Source: Reyranella sp.
GTDB taxonomy: Bacteria > Pseudomonadota > Alphaproteobacteria > Reyranellales > Reyranellaceae
Length of the DNA: 15,063 nucleotides
Assembly (NCBI GenBank): GCA_030681635.1
Contig: JAUXRT010000027.1
Location: forward strand, 1-15,063
Direction: 5' to 3'
Below, one piece after another: positions 1-6,804 of this stretch. Both the position numbers and the translations under genes were made by a program. Under the pieces are notes generated by a model. It made no database searches. It saw only the letters and a program-made list of their open reading frames with translations, and was not told where the DNA came from. Position 1 is the stretch's first letter, and each line of letters opens with the position of its first letter.

Positions 1-363
1 AACGGCGCGTTGTGGGGCCGCGTCACCGACGTCCAGTGGGCCATGCTCTTCCCGCGCGGCGGCCCGCTGCCGCGCCATCCCAGCCAGCTCTACCAAGCCT
101 TCTTCGAGGGTGTGCTGCTCGTGCTTCTGGTGGTCGCCGTGTGGAAGCTGACGGACGGCCGCCGCCGTCCCGGGCTGCTGACCGGCGTGTTCTGCGCCGG
201 CTACGGCGTGGCGCGGATCGCCGGCGAGTTCTTCCGCGAGCCCGACGCCCATCTCGGCTACCTGTGGGGACCGCTCACCATGGGCATGCTGCTGTCGGTT
301 CCCATGCTCGCCTTCGGCGGCTGGCTGATCGTCCGCGCCTACGCCAAACCCAAGTTGTCGTGA
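1..363 (+). CDS. lgt: Prolipoprotein diacylglyceryl transferase, C-terminal part (5' end outside window)
   Basis: The first 120 codons, read from base 1, encode the C-terminal part of Lgt, the inner-membrane enzyme that moves diacylglycerol from phosphatidylglycerol to the lipobox cysteine of prolipoproteins. Seen here: an N-G-x-L-W-G-R-V-T segment at the window edge, H-P-S-Q-L-Y-Q followed by a membrane helix, the hallmark R-I-x-G-E-F-F-R-E-P-D stretch before a loop, and a last hydrophobic helix ending in a short basic tail. These match the end of E. coli Lgt in order and spacing. The N-terminal half, with the signature glycine-rich motif, lies outside the window. The stop codon overlaps the GTG start of the next gene (GTGA), so the two are probably translationally coupled. 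The lipoprotein gene two genes further on encodes a likely substrate. The identification is secure; only completeness is unknown. Confidence 0.96.
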   Translation, partial: NGALWGRVTDVQWAMLFPRGGPLPRHPSQLYQAFFEGVLLVLLVVAVWKLTDGRRRPGLLTGVFCAGYGVARIAGEFFREPDAHLGYLWGPLTMGMLLSVPMLAFGGWLIVRAYAKPKLS

Positions 364-1454
364 CCACGGAACTTGGCCGTCTGATCGCGCGCCGCATTGC
401 GCTCACCGGCCCGATCTCGATCGCCGGCTTCATGGCCGAGGCGCTGGGCCATCCGCGCCTCGGCTATTACCGCCGCGTCCTGCCACTGGGCGCATCTGGC
501 GATTTCACCACGGCGCCCGAAATCTCCCAGATGTTCGGCGAACTTTTGGGCGCTTGGCTCGCTGACCGCTGGCTGGTCCTGGGAAGCCCCGCGCCCGTCA
601 GGCTGGTCGAACTCGGTCCCGGCCGCGGCGCGTTGATGGCCGACGCGCTCCGCGCCACCCGCGGCGTGCCGGGCTTCCATGCCGCCCTCGACCTCCATCT
701 CGTCGAAACCAATGCGCCGCTCCGGGACGCCCAGCGCGCCGCGCTCCTGGGCTTCACGCCCTCCTGGCACGAGCGCTTCGACGACGTGCCGGCGGGGCCG
801 CTGCTGCTGGTCGCCAACGAATTCTTCGACGCGCTGCCGGTGCGCCAGTTCCACCGCACGGCCGAGGGCTGGCGCGAACGCATGGTGGGCCTGGCCCCCG
901 ACGGAACATTGCGGCTGGCGCTGGCGCCCGGCCTGACGCCGTTTGCCGCCGCGCTGCCCGAGGCGGCGGCCGGCGCCGAGGCTGAACTCTGCGAAGCCGG
1001 CCGGGCGCTCGCCGCCGCGCTCGGCGCGCGCCTGGGCCGCGACGGCGGCTGGGCGCTGATCGTCGACTACGGCCACGATCAGTCCGGGCTCGGCAGCTCG
1101 CTGCAGGCGGTGCGTGGCCATCGCGGCGCGGGCATCCTCGACCGGCCGGGTGAAACCGACTTGAGCACGCACGTCGACTTCGCGGCCCTGGCCGCTGCCG
1201 CCACCACCGCCGCGCGGGTCCGGGCCTTCGGGCCGGTGGGCCAGGGCGACTTTCTCCGCCGCCTGGGAATCGCCGCGCGTACACAGTCGCTGAAGCGCCA
1301 GGCCAGCCCGGAGCAGGCGCACGCGATAGACGCGGCACTCGCGCGCTTGATCGCGCCCGATCAAATGGGCACCCTCTTCCGTGTTCTGGCCTTGGGCGAC
1401 GACAGAAGCGCCCAGCCGGCCGGCTTTTCGGATACCCCCTCGGACACGACATGA
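360..1454 (+). CDS. MidA/NDUFAF7-family SAM-dependent methyltransferase
   Basis: This 364-residue protein belongs to the COG1565 (DUF185) family. The eukaryotic member NDUFAF7/MidA methylates an arginine of the NDUFS2 subunit during respiratory complex I assembly; the bacterial substrate is not settled. Seen: N-terminal G-P-I-S-I-A-x-F-M-A-E-A-L, the Y-Y-R segment, the F-T-T-A-P-E-I-S-Q-M-F-G-E motif typical of the family, a glycine-rich SAM loop L-V-E-L-G-P-G-R-G with the glycines at about 86-90, N-E-F-F-D-A-L-P-V-R-Q downstream, and a D-Y-G-H block near residue 240. Start: GTG at 360 overlaps the lgt stop by 4 bp; the frame is open much further upstream but that part is a shadow of lgt. There is no clear Shine-Dalgarno sequence, which fits coupling. 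The gene ends in ATGA, overlapping pgeF. The family call is firm; the substrate is inferred from homologues. Confidence 0.93.
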   Translation: MTTELGRLIARRIALTGPISIAGFMAEALGHPRLGYYRRVLPLGASGDFTTAPEISQMFGELLGAWLADRWLVLGSPAPVRLVELGPGRGALMADALRATRGVPGFHAALDLHLVETNAPLRDAQRAALLGFTPSWHERFDDVPAGPLLLVANEFFDALPVRQFHRTAEGWRERMVGLAPDGTLRLALAPGLTPFAAALPEAAAGAEAELCEAGRALAAALGARLGRDGGWALIVDYGHDQSGLGSSLQAVRGHRGAGILDRPGETDLSTHVDFAALAAAATTAARVRAFGPVGQGDFLRRLGIAARTQSLKRQASPEQAHAIDAALARLIAPDQMGTLFRVLALGDDRSAQPAGFSDTPSDTT

Positions 1455-2218
1455 TCCAGGCTAAATCGCTTGCCGACCTCGACGGCGTGCAGCACCGATT
1501 CTTCACCCGTCGCGGCGGCGTGAGCAGCGGTCTCTTCTCCTCACTCAATTGCGGCTACGGATCAGCCGACGCAGCCGACAACGTGCGCGAGAACCGCCGT
1601 CGCGCGGCCGAACAGTTTGGCCTCGGCGAGCCCGACCTGTTGACCGTGTACCAGATCCACTCGGCCGACGTGCTGACCGTGGCCCAAGACCGCTGGACCT
1701 CGCCCGGCGCGCCCCGGGCCGATGCGCTGGTGACCGACCGGCCGGGCGTCGCGCTGGGTGTGATGTCGGCCGACTGCGCACCGGTGCTGCTGGCCGATGC
1801 CGATGCCGGCGTGATCGGCGCCGCGCATGCCGGCTGGAAGGGCGCGCTGGGTGGCGTCGCCGACACGACCATCGTCGCCATGGAAAAGCTCGGGGCCCGC
1901 CGCGAGCGCATCAAGGTCGCGGTCGGGCCCTGCATCGGACCTCACTCCTACGAGGTCGGCCCGGAATTTCCCGCCCCGTTCCTGGCGCAGGACGAAGCCA
2001 ACGCCACCTTTTTCCGCGCCGCCACGCGCGCCGGCCACTTCATGTTCGACCTGCCGGGCTATCTCGTGCACCGCATTGCGCGCAACGGCGTGGCCGTGGC
2101 GGCGACCGGCCACGACACGCTCACGGCCACCGAGGATTTCTTCAGCTACCGGCGCAACACGCTCCAGGGCGTGCGCGACTACGGCCGGGGCCTGTCGGCG
2201 ATCGCCCTCGGCAGCTGA
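1451..2218 (+). CDS. pgeF: Peptidoglycan editing factor / multicopper-like purine nucleoside phosphorylase (YfiH/LACC1 family)
   Basis: This 255-residue protein is of the usual length for the YfiH/PgeF (DUF152) family. Members act on purine nucleosides (adenosine deaminase/phosphorylase activities shown for LACC1-type enzymes); in E. coli the protein prevents misincorporation of the wrong amino acid into peptidoglycan. Seen: F-F-T-R-R-G-G-V-S near the N terminus, Q-I-H-S-A-D-V with His70, S-A-D-C-A-P-V-L-L with Cys109, A-A-H-A-G-W-K-G with His126, V-G-P-C-I-G-P, and F-F-S-Y-R-R-N near the C terminus. The spacing of Cys109 and His126 (17 residues) equals that of the E. coli metal site. Older annotations as laccase or polyphenol oxidase refer to the same family. 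The start ATG overlaps the preceding stop (ATGA). The protein is predicted cytoplasmic, without a signal peptide. Confidence 0.95.
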   Translation: MIQAKSLADLDGVQHRFFTRRGGVSSGLFSSLNCGYGSADAADNVRENRRRAAEQFGLGEPDLLTVYQIHSADVLTVAQDRWTSPGAPRADALVTDRPGVALGVMSADCAPVLLADADAGVIGAAHAGWKGALGGVADTTIVAMEKLGARRERIKVAVGPCIGPHSYEVGPEFPAPFLAQDEANATFFRAATRAGHFMFDLPGYLVHRIARNGVAVAATGHDTLTATEDFFSYRRNTLQGVRDYGRGLSAIALGS

Positions 2219-2232
2219 CCTGGGAAGCTGAC

Positions 2233-2301
2233 GTGCCCTACCTGATCCTCCTGATGTTCTGCTGCCTGCTCGGACTTGTCGCGACATGCGTCATGTTGTG
2301 A
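2233..2301 (+). CDS. Possible 22-residue hydrophobic small protein or leader peptide
   Basis: A GTG-initiated 22-codon frame lies in the gap between pgeF and the lipoprotein gene. The product would be almost entirely hydrophobic (Leu, Val, Cys, Met) with no charged residue, like a single membrane span. A GGGAAG stretch at 2222-2227 sits a plausible distance before the GTG. The frame runs 16 bp into the lipoprotein gene, so ribosomes finishing here would be close to that gene's ATG, which itself has only a weak ribosome binding site. It could be a coupling leader, a small membrane protein, or chance. No homologue is recognised, and the length gives little statistical support. Confidence 0.25.
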   Translation: MPYLILLMFCCLLGLVATCVML

Positions 2302-3275
2302 GCCTTCTCTGCTGCCTCCTGCTGGCGGGCTGCAGCACGGGCTACAAGCCGTTCGAGTCAGTCGGCGGTGATTCCGCGCACTATCGCTCGCCACTGGATA
2401 AGATCGACATCGCCATCGGCCCGCCGCGCAACATGCCGCGCGACATGGGCACCAGACTGGCGGCGGCACTGGCCATCGAGCTGCAGTCCTATGGTGTGGT
2501 GGCCGCGATCCAGCCGGCCGACGCGCCGATACAGGTCGGCGGCGTCATGAGCACCCGCGACGCCGGCGACGGCATCGAAATCCAGATCGACTGGCGCATC
2601 GCGGGCAAGCCCCCGACCCAGGAGCCGGCCGTCAGCCGCACGCGCACCCGCGGCGAGGACTATGCCGAAGCCAGCGACAAGCTGATCTCGCGCATCGCCC
2701 AGCAGGCCGCGCCCCGGATCGCCACCCTGATCGGCCGGCCGCCCAACTTCCAGCCGCGCTCACCGGGCCAGGTCGCCGCCGGCATCAGCATCGCGCAGGA
2801 CCCACCGATCGATCCGGCCACTGGCATTCCCGGGGGCATTCCTGGGGGCACTCCTGGGGCCATTCCCGGCACCACGCCCGTCGCCGCCACCGCCGCCACG
2901 ACCGAGACGCATGTCAGGGTGATGGTGGGCGCCATCACTGGCGCGCCGTCCGACGGCAACCGCCAACTCTATTCCGGCATGCGGCGCGCGCTGGGCTCGA
3001 GCAAGATCGTCATCGTCGATGCGGCCGGCCCCGAGACCTTCTCGGTGGTCGCCACCGTGAGCCTGACGCCGGTCGACGAGAAGATCGGCACGCTCGCCAT
3101 CAAATGGACGCTCAAGGATCCGGCCGGCAGGACGATCGGCGACATCGACCAGTCCAACCCCGTGCCGCTCACCGCCGCCAAGGGCACGTGGGCGGGATTC
3201 GGCGACATCGTCGCGAGCGCTGCGTCGGAGGGCGTCCTCGAACTGCTCGACAAGGCGATCAACCGGCCGCGCTAG
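2286..3275 (+). CDS. Uncharacterised two-domain lipoprotein
   Basis: This 329-residue protein has a short type II signal peptide: basic start, hydrophobic core, and lipobox L-L-A-G-C with Cys16 as the expected lipidated residue, so it should be a membrane-anchored periplasmic lipoprotein. Residues about 35-155 and about 200-325 look like two related alpha/beta domains. Each begins with a strand before a Gly-rich turn, has a helix with basic residues (M-G-T-R-L-A-A-A-L; M-R-R-A-L-G), and continues into strands; the second contains I-K-W-T-L-K-D-P-A-G-R-x-I-G. The domains are joined by a Pro/Gly/Thr/Ala linker with a four-unit repeat at residues 181-196. The C-terminal pattern reminds me of uncharacterised alphaproteobacterial proteins, but I cannot name a function. 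It has only a weak ribosome binding site and begins inside a small hydrophobic frame. No terminator is visible after it. Confidence 0.88.
   Translation: MRHVVSLLCCLLLAGCSTGYKPFESVGGDSAHYRSPLDKIDIAIGPPRNMPRDMGTRLAAALAIELQSYGVVAAIQPADAPIQVGGVMSTRDAGDGIEIQIDWRIAGKPPTQEPAVSRTRTRGEDYAEASDKLISRIAQQAAPRIATLIGRPPNFQPRSPGQVAAGISIAQDPPIDPATGIPGGIPGGTPGAIPGTTPVAATAATTETHVRVMVGAITGAPSDGNRQLYSGMRRALGSSKIVIVDAAGPETFSVVATVSLTPVDEKIGTLAIKWTLKDPAGRTIGDIDQSNPVPLTAAKGTWAGFGDIVASAASEGVLELLDKAINRPR
2826..2873 (+). repeat. Four tandem 12-bp units encoding (I/T)-P-G-x
   Basis: Four in-frame, slightly diverged 12-bp units lie in the linker of the lipoprotein gene: ATTCCCGGGGGC, ATTCCTGGGGGC, ACTCCTGGGGCC and ATTCCCGGCACC. 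Each encodes four residues, so gain or loss of a unit changes the linker length without breaking the frame. The units use CCT and GGG codons that are uncommon in the rest of the gene. Confidence 0.9.
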
Positions 3276-3387
3276 AAGCTGCGGCGTCCCTGAATCGGCT
3301 TGTCAGAGGGGGGCATTAGGCTGCTACTGTTCCTGCCAGCGGCGCGATTCTTGCAAAGACAGTCCGCATACTAGGGAGACTTGAACG
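3276..3387 (+). promoter_or_regulatory. Leader of the ABC importer operon with a ribosome binding site
   Basis: This 112-bp gap should carry the promoter of the transporter operon. AGGGAG at 3373-3378 is a good Shine-Dalgarno sequence nine bases before the ATG at 3388 and supports that start. A weak sigma-70-like pair is possible (TTGTCA at 3300-3305 and GCTACT at 3323-3328, 17-bp spacer), but the -10 matches consensus at only three of six positions. No clear terminator for the preceding lipoprotein gene and no obvious operator palindrome were seen. Confidence 0.35.
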
Positions 3388-4974
3388 ATGTTCGATTTCA
3401 GGAAGTCGGCTGCCGCCATCGTGGCCGCCGCAAGTCTGGGTGGATTGCTGGGAATCTCGCCAGCCGAGGCGCAGACCCTCAAGGTCGTGATGCACTCGGA
3501 CGTGAAGATCCTCGATCCGATCTGGACCACTGCCTACATCCAGCGCAATCACGGCTACATGGTGTGGGACACGCTCTTCGCGATGGACGAAAAGTTCGAT
3601 GTGAAGCCGCAGATGGTCGACAAGTACACCGTATCGCCCGACAACCTCACCTGGACCTTCACGTTGCGCGACGGCCTCGAATGGCATGACGGCAAGCCCG
3701 TCACCGCCGAGGACTGCGTCGCCTCGATCAAGCGCTGGGCCGCCCGCGATTCGATGGGCCAGAAGATGATGGGCTCGGTCGCCAACCTCGAGGTGGTCGA
3801 CGCCAAGACCTTCAAGATGAACATGAAGGAGCCCTACGGCCTGGTGCTGCAGTCGCTCGGCAAGCCGTCGTCGAACGTGCCCTTCATGATGCCGAAGAAG
3901 ACCGCCGAAACCGACCCGATGCAGCAGATCAAGATCGAGGACGTGATCGGCTCCGGCCCGTTCATCTTCAAGGCCGACGAGTGGAAGCCCGGCGAGAAGA
4001 TCGTCTACGTCAAGAACACCAAGTACAAGCCGCGCAGCGAGCCCGCGAACGGCCTGTCCGGCGGCAAGGTCGTCAAGCTCGACAAGGTCGAGTGGATCGC
4101 CATGCCCGACGTGCAGACCCAGGTTGCGGCCATCCAGAACGGCGAGATCGACATGATCGAGTCGCCCGGCCATGACCTGCTGCCGCTGCTCTCCAAGGAC
4201 AAGAACATCAAGCTGGTCAACTACAACCCGACCGGCAACCAGTACGTCTTCCGCTTCAACAGCACGGCCAAGCCCTTCGACAACGCGAAGATCCGCCACG
4301 CCGTGTTCGTGGCCTTCGCCCAGGAGGACTTCCTCAAGGCCACGATCGGCGATCCGACCTACTTCAAGGTCTGCAAGGCGCCGTTCGTCTGCGGCACGCC
4401 ACTCGCCACCGACGCCGGCATGGCCGACGTGTTGAACGGCAATGCCGCCAAGGCCAAGCAGCTCCTGACGGAAGCGGGCTACGACGGAACGCCGATCGTG
4501 CTGATGCACTCGACCGACCTGCAGGTGCTGACCAACCTGGCGCCCGTCGCCAAGTCCCAGATGGAGCGCGCCGGCTTCAAGGTCGACATGGTGTCGATGG
4601 ATTGGCAGACGCTGGTCGCCCGCCGCGTCAAGAAGGACCCGCCGAACGCCGGCGGCTGGCACGCCTTCCTCACCTCGTGGGTGGCGGCCGACATCCTCAA
4701 TCCGGTGATGGCCGGCTTCTTCAATGCCTCGTGCGACAAGGCCATGTTCGGCTGGCCCTGCGACGCCACGATCGAGAAGTTCCGCGACCAGTTCGCCAAG
4801 GAGACCGACCCGGTCAAGCAGAAGCAGATCGTTGAGGACCTGCAGAAGTACTGGGTCGACCATCCGACGCATATCAACGTCGGCCAGTGGTACGCCCCGA
4901 TCGCGCGGCGCACCAACATCGACGGCAACCTGACTGCCCCGGTGCCGGTGTTCTGGAACGTGACCAAGAAGTAG
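3388..4974 (+). CDS. ABC transporter substrate-binding protein, family 5 (peptide type), copy 1
   Basis: This 528-residue periplasmic protein has a Sec signal peptide (basic start, Ala/Gly-rich core, A-E-A followed by Gln29). The mature part has the family 5 (SBP_bac_5, DppA/OppA-like) layout: L-D-P-I-W-T-T near the N terminus, Y-D/W-D-T-L-F, a W-T-F-T-L-R-D-G-L-E-W-H-D-G-K-P-V-T signature at about residues 88-105, and G-S-G-P-F before the second lobe. It would capture a peptide or similar solute and deliver it to the downstream permeases. The ligand cannot be told from sequence; this family also binds opines, nickel and glycosides. Four cysteines stand out: 329/335, shared with the next gene's product, and 449/458, not shared. 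The ribosome binding site at 3373-3378 supports the start. The following gap contains a strong hairpin. Confidence 0.94.
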   Translation: MFDFRKSAAAIVAAASLGGLLGISPAEAQTLKVVMHSDVKILDPIWTTAYIQRNHGYMVWDTLFAMDEKFDVKPQMVDKYTVSPDNLTWTFTLRDGLEWHDGKPVTAEDCVASIKRWAARDSMGQKMMGSVANLEVVDAKTFKMNMKEPYGLVLQSLGKPSSNVPFMMPKKTAETDPMQQIKIEDVIGSGPFIFKADEWKPGEKIVYVKNTKYKPRSEPANGLSGGKVVKLDKVEWIAMPDVQTQVAAIQNGEIDMIESPGHDLLPLLSKDKNIKLVNYNPTGNQYVFRFNSTAKPFDNAKIRHAVFVAFAQEDFLKATIGDPTYFKVCKAPFVCGTPLATDAGMADVLNGNAAKAKQLLTEAGYDGTPIVLMHSTDLQVLTNLAPVAKSQMERAGFKVDMVSMDWQTLVARRVKKDPPNAGGWHAFLTSWVAADILNPVMAGFFNASCDKAMFGWPCDATIEKFRDQFAKETDPVKQKQIVEDLQKYWVDHPTHINVGQWYAPIARRTNIDGNLTAPVPVFWNVTKK

Positions 4975-4981
4975 ACGATCC

Positions 4982-5008
4982 GCGCGCGGGGGCACGTCCC
5001 CCGCGCGC
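4982..5008 (+). terminator. Perfect 11-bp GC-rich hairpin between the two binding-protein genes
   Basis: GCGCGCGGGGG (4982-4992), loop CACGT, and CCCCCGCGCGC (4998-5008) form a perfect 11-bp stem a few bases after the stop of copy 1. No T-run follows, so it is not a classic intrinsic terminator. In ABC operons such hairpins often partly stop transcription or shield the 3' end of the binding-protein mRNA, raising its level over the permeases; that role is inferred here. Confidence 0.65.
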
Positions 5009-5009
5009 C

Positions 5010-5047
5010 CATCGACGAGGGCGGAGGGGGTTCCTCCTTCCTCGATG
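5010..5047 (+). repeat. Imperfect inverted repeat upstream of the second binding-protein gene
   Basis: CATCGA at 5010-5015 and TCGATG at 5042-5047 are complementary, and the interior pairs further with mismatches (GAGGGCGGAGG against CCTCCTTCCTC). It lies just after the perfect hairpin and just before the ribosome binding site of the next gene, so it may affect translation or mRNA stability. The fold was judged by eye. Confidence 0.45.
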
Positions 5048-5058
5048 GGGAGTGAACC

Positions 5059-5066
5059 GGAGGGGG
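5059..5066 (+). promoter_or_regulatory. Ribosome binding site that sets the start of the second binding protein
   Basis: GGAGGGGG lies five bases before the ATG at 5072. This favours 5072 over the in-frame ATG at 5045, which would add nine residues before a normal signal peptide and has no better Shine-Dalgarno sequence. Confidence 0.75.
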
Positions 5067-5071
5067 CTTCG

Positions 5072-6652
5072 ATGAAGAAGGTCATGAGACGGACACTGGG
5101 GGCGATTGCCGCCGGCGCAATTCTGGCGGCAGCAGGGCCCGCACTGGCCCAGGGCAAGGTCCTGAAGTTCGTGCAGAACGGCAACCTGACGATTCTCGAT
5201 CCGATCTGGACGACGGCCTACGTCACGCGCAACCACGGCTACCTGATCTACGACACGCTGTTTGCGTCCGACGAGAACAACGTCGTCAAGCCGCAGATGG
5301 TCGACAAGTACGAGGTCTCGCCTGACAAGACGGTATGGACCTTCACGCTGCGCGACGGGCTCGAGTGGCACGACGGCAAGCCGGTCACCGCCGAGGACTG
5401 CATCGCCTCGCTGCAGCGCTGGGGCAAGCGCGACGCGATGGGCCTCAAGCTCATGGACTTCGTCAAGGAGTTCAAGGCCGTCGACGCCAAGACCTTCCAG
5501 ATGGTGCTGAAGGAGCCCTACGGCCTGGTACTAGACTCGCTCGGTAAGCCGAGCTCGAACGTGCCGTTCATCATGCCCAAGGCGGTCGCCGAGACCGACG
5601 CCTTCAAGCAGATCGACAGCCAGATCGGCTCCGGCCCGTTCGTCTACCAGAAGAACGAGTCCAAGCCCGGCGAGCGCCACGTCTACCTCAAGAACCCGAA
5701 GTACAAGCCGCGCGCCGACGCCGCGTCGGGCCTGGCCGGCGGCAAGGTCGTCAAGGTCGACCGCGTCGAGATCATCGAGATGCCGGACACCCAGCAGCAG
5801 GTGAACGCGCTGGTCGCCGGTGAAATCGACCTGCTCGAGCAGCCGCCGCATGACCTGATCCCGATCCTCAAGAAGGACAAGGGCGTGAAGCTGGTCGACT
5901 GGAACCCGCTCGGCCATCAGTTCATCATCCGCTTCAATCACGTCGTGAAGCCGTTCGACAATCCCAAGATCCGCATGGCGGCGCTGCTGGCGATGCGCCA
6001 GGAGGACTACCTCAAGGCGACCGTCGGCGAGCCCGAGTTCTACAAGGTCTGCTCCGCCGCCTTCGTCTGCGGCACGCCCAACGCCTTCGACGCGCCCAAT
6101 GGCCTGCTGGTCAAGCCGGACTTCGAAAAGGCCAAGGCGCTGCTCAAGGAGGCGGGCTACGACGGCACGCCGGTGGTGCTGATGCAATCGACGACGCTGC
6201 CGGTGCTCACCAACACCGCGCCGGTGACCAAGCAGCTCCTCGAGCAGGCCGGCTTCAAGGTCGACATGCAGTCGATGGACTGGCAGACGCTGGTCACCCG
6301 CCGCACCAAGAAGGATCCGGCCGACAAGGGCGGCTGGAACATCCTGCACACCTTCTCGGTGGCCGCCGACATCCTGAACCCGATCTCCACCTCGTATATG
6401 GTGGCCCAGGGCGACAAGTCCTGGTTCGGCTGGCCGACCGATCCGGAGATGGAGAAGATCCGCGACGCCTATGCCAAGGAAACCGACCCGGCCAAGGCCA
6501 AGGCGCTGGCCAAGGCGGTCCAGGATCGGGCATTGGAGACCGCCCAGTATGGCTGGATCGGCCAGTGGTACGGCCCTGGCGCCTCGCGTGCCAACATCAG
6601 CGGCTGGCTCAAGGCGCCGGTGCCGGTAATGTGGAACATCGAGAAGAAATAG
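5072..6652 (+). CDS. ABC transporter substrate-binding protein, family 5 (peptide type), copy 2
   Basis: This 526-residue periplasmic binding protein is a paralogue of the preceding gene product. It starts with M-K-K-x-x-R-R, a hydrophobic core and a signal peptidase site A-L-A followed by Gln27. The mature sequence aligns with copy 1 along its full length with most residues identical by eye, including L-D-P-I-W-T-T-A-Y, N-H-G-Y, D-T-L-F, the W-T-F-T-L-R-D-G-L-E-W-H-D-G-K signature and the Cys327/Cys333 pair. It lacks the second cysteine pair of copy 1: those positions read G-D-K and P-T-D. Tandem duplication is the simplest origin. The two copies may differ in ligand range or affinity while using the same permeases. 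A highly structured gap of about 150 bp separates it from the permease genes. The ligand is unknown. Confidence 0.94.
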   Translation: MKKVMRRTLGAIAAGAILAAAGPALAQGKVLKFVQNGNLTILDPIWTTAYVTRNHGYLIYDTLFASDENNVVKPQMVDKYEVSPDKTVWTFTLRDGLEWHDGKPVTAEDCIASLQRWGKRDAMGLKLMDFVKEFKAVDAKTFQMVLKEPYGLVLDSLGKPSSNVPFIMPKAVAETDAFKQIDSQIGSGPFVYQKNESKPGERHVYLKNPKYKPRADAASGLAGGKVVKVDRVEIIEMPDTQQQVNALVAGEIDLLEQPPHDLIPILKKDKGVKLVDWNPLGHQFIIRFNHVVKPFDNPKIRMAALLAMRQEDYLKATVGEPEFYKVCSAAFVCGTPNAFDAPNGLLVKPDFEKAKALLKEAGYDGTPVVLMQSTTLPVLTNTAPVTKQLLEQAGFKVDMQSMDWQTLVTRRTKKDPADKGGWNILHTFSVAADILNPISTSYMVAQGDKSWFGWPTDPEMEKIRDAYAKETDPAKAKALAKAVQDRALETAQYGWIGQWYGPGASRANISGWLKAPVPVMWNIEKK

Positions 6653-6654
6653 CC

Positions 6655-6769
6655 GGGGTCCCTGACCCCTCCGCCCCTCCCGGGGCACCTCCCCCGCAGA
6701 CGGGGGAGGAGAAGAACCCGCCTTCCCCCGTCTTTGGGGGAAGGTGGCGCGACGCGCCGGACGGGGGTC
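6655..6769. repeat. Composite palindromic repeat element (REP/BIME-like) with several hairpins
   Basis: The gap after the second binding-protein gene is almost wholly made of hairpins. There are GGGGTC/GACCCC (6655-6669, loop CCT), CCTCCCCCG/CGGGGGAGG (6688-6709, loop CAGA), CCTTCCCCC/GGGGGAAGG (6721-6744, loop of 6) and GGCGC/GCGCC (6746-6758). The ends GACCCCTCC and GGACGGGGGTC are near-complements, giving the whole about 100 bp an overall inverted-repeat shape. This closely resembles dispersed intergenic elements I know from GC-rich alphaproteobacteria, hence the repeat call; copy number in this genome cannot be seen from one window. Its position suggests it also uncouples binding-protein from permease expression. 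Confidence 0.7.
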
Positions 6770-6804
6770 GGTTGCGACCTTCTGCTGTTTGATCTGAGAG
6801 GCCA

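Noticed and set aside
339..1364. Long open frame on the - strand opposite the methyltransferase gene
   Set aside because: It mirrors the codon phase of the real gene in GC-rich DNA, is rich in Arg, Gly and Ala without recognisable motifs, and has no ribosome binding site.
2826..2873. Possible G-quadruplex in the lipoprotein linker
   Set aside because: Only three G-runs of four or more are close together; the fourth is GG only, so a canonical four-tract motif is not met.
3316..5184. 622-codon open frame on the - strand across the first binding-protein gene
   Set aside because: It is antisense to a clear family 5 binding protein with a signal peptide and ribosome binding site; the translation is low-complexity (Leu, Val, Asp, His, Gly, Arg) and matches no family.
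6655..6769. CRISPR-like array
   Set aside because: The repeated pieces are hairpins of different sequence and size without regular spacers, and no cas gene is present.
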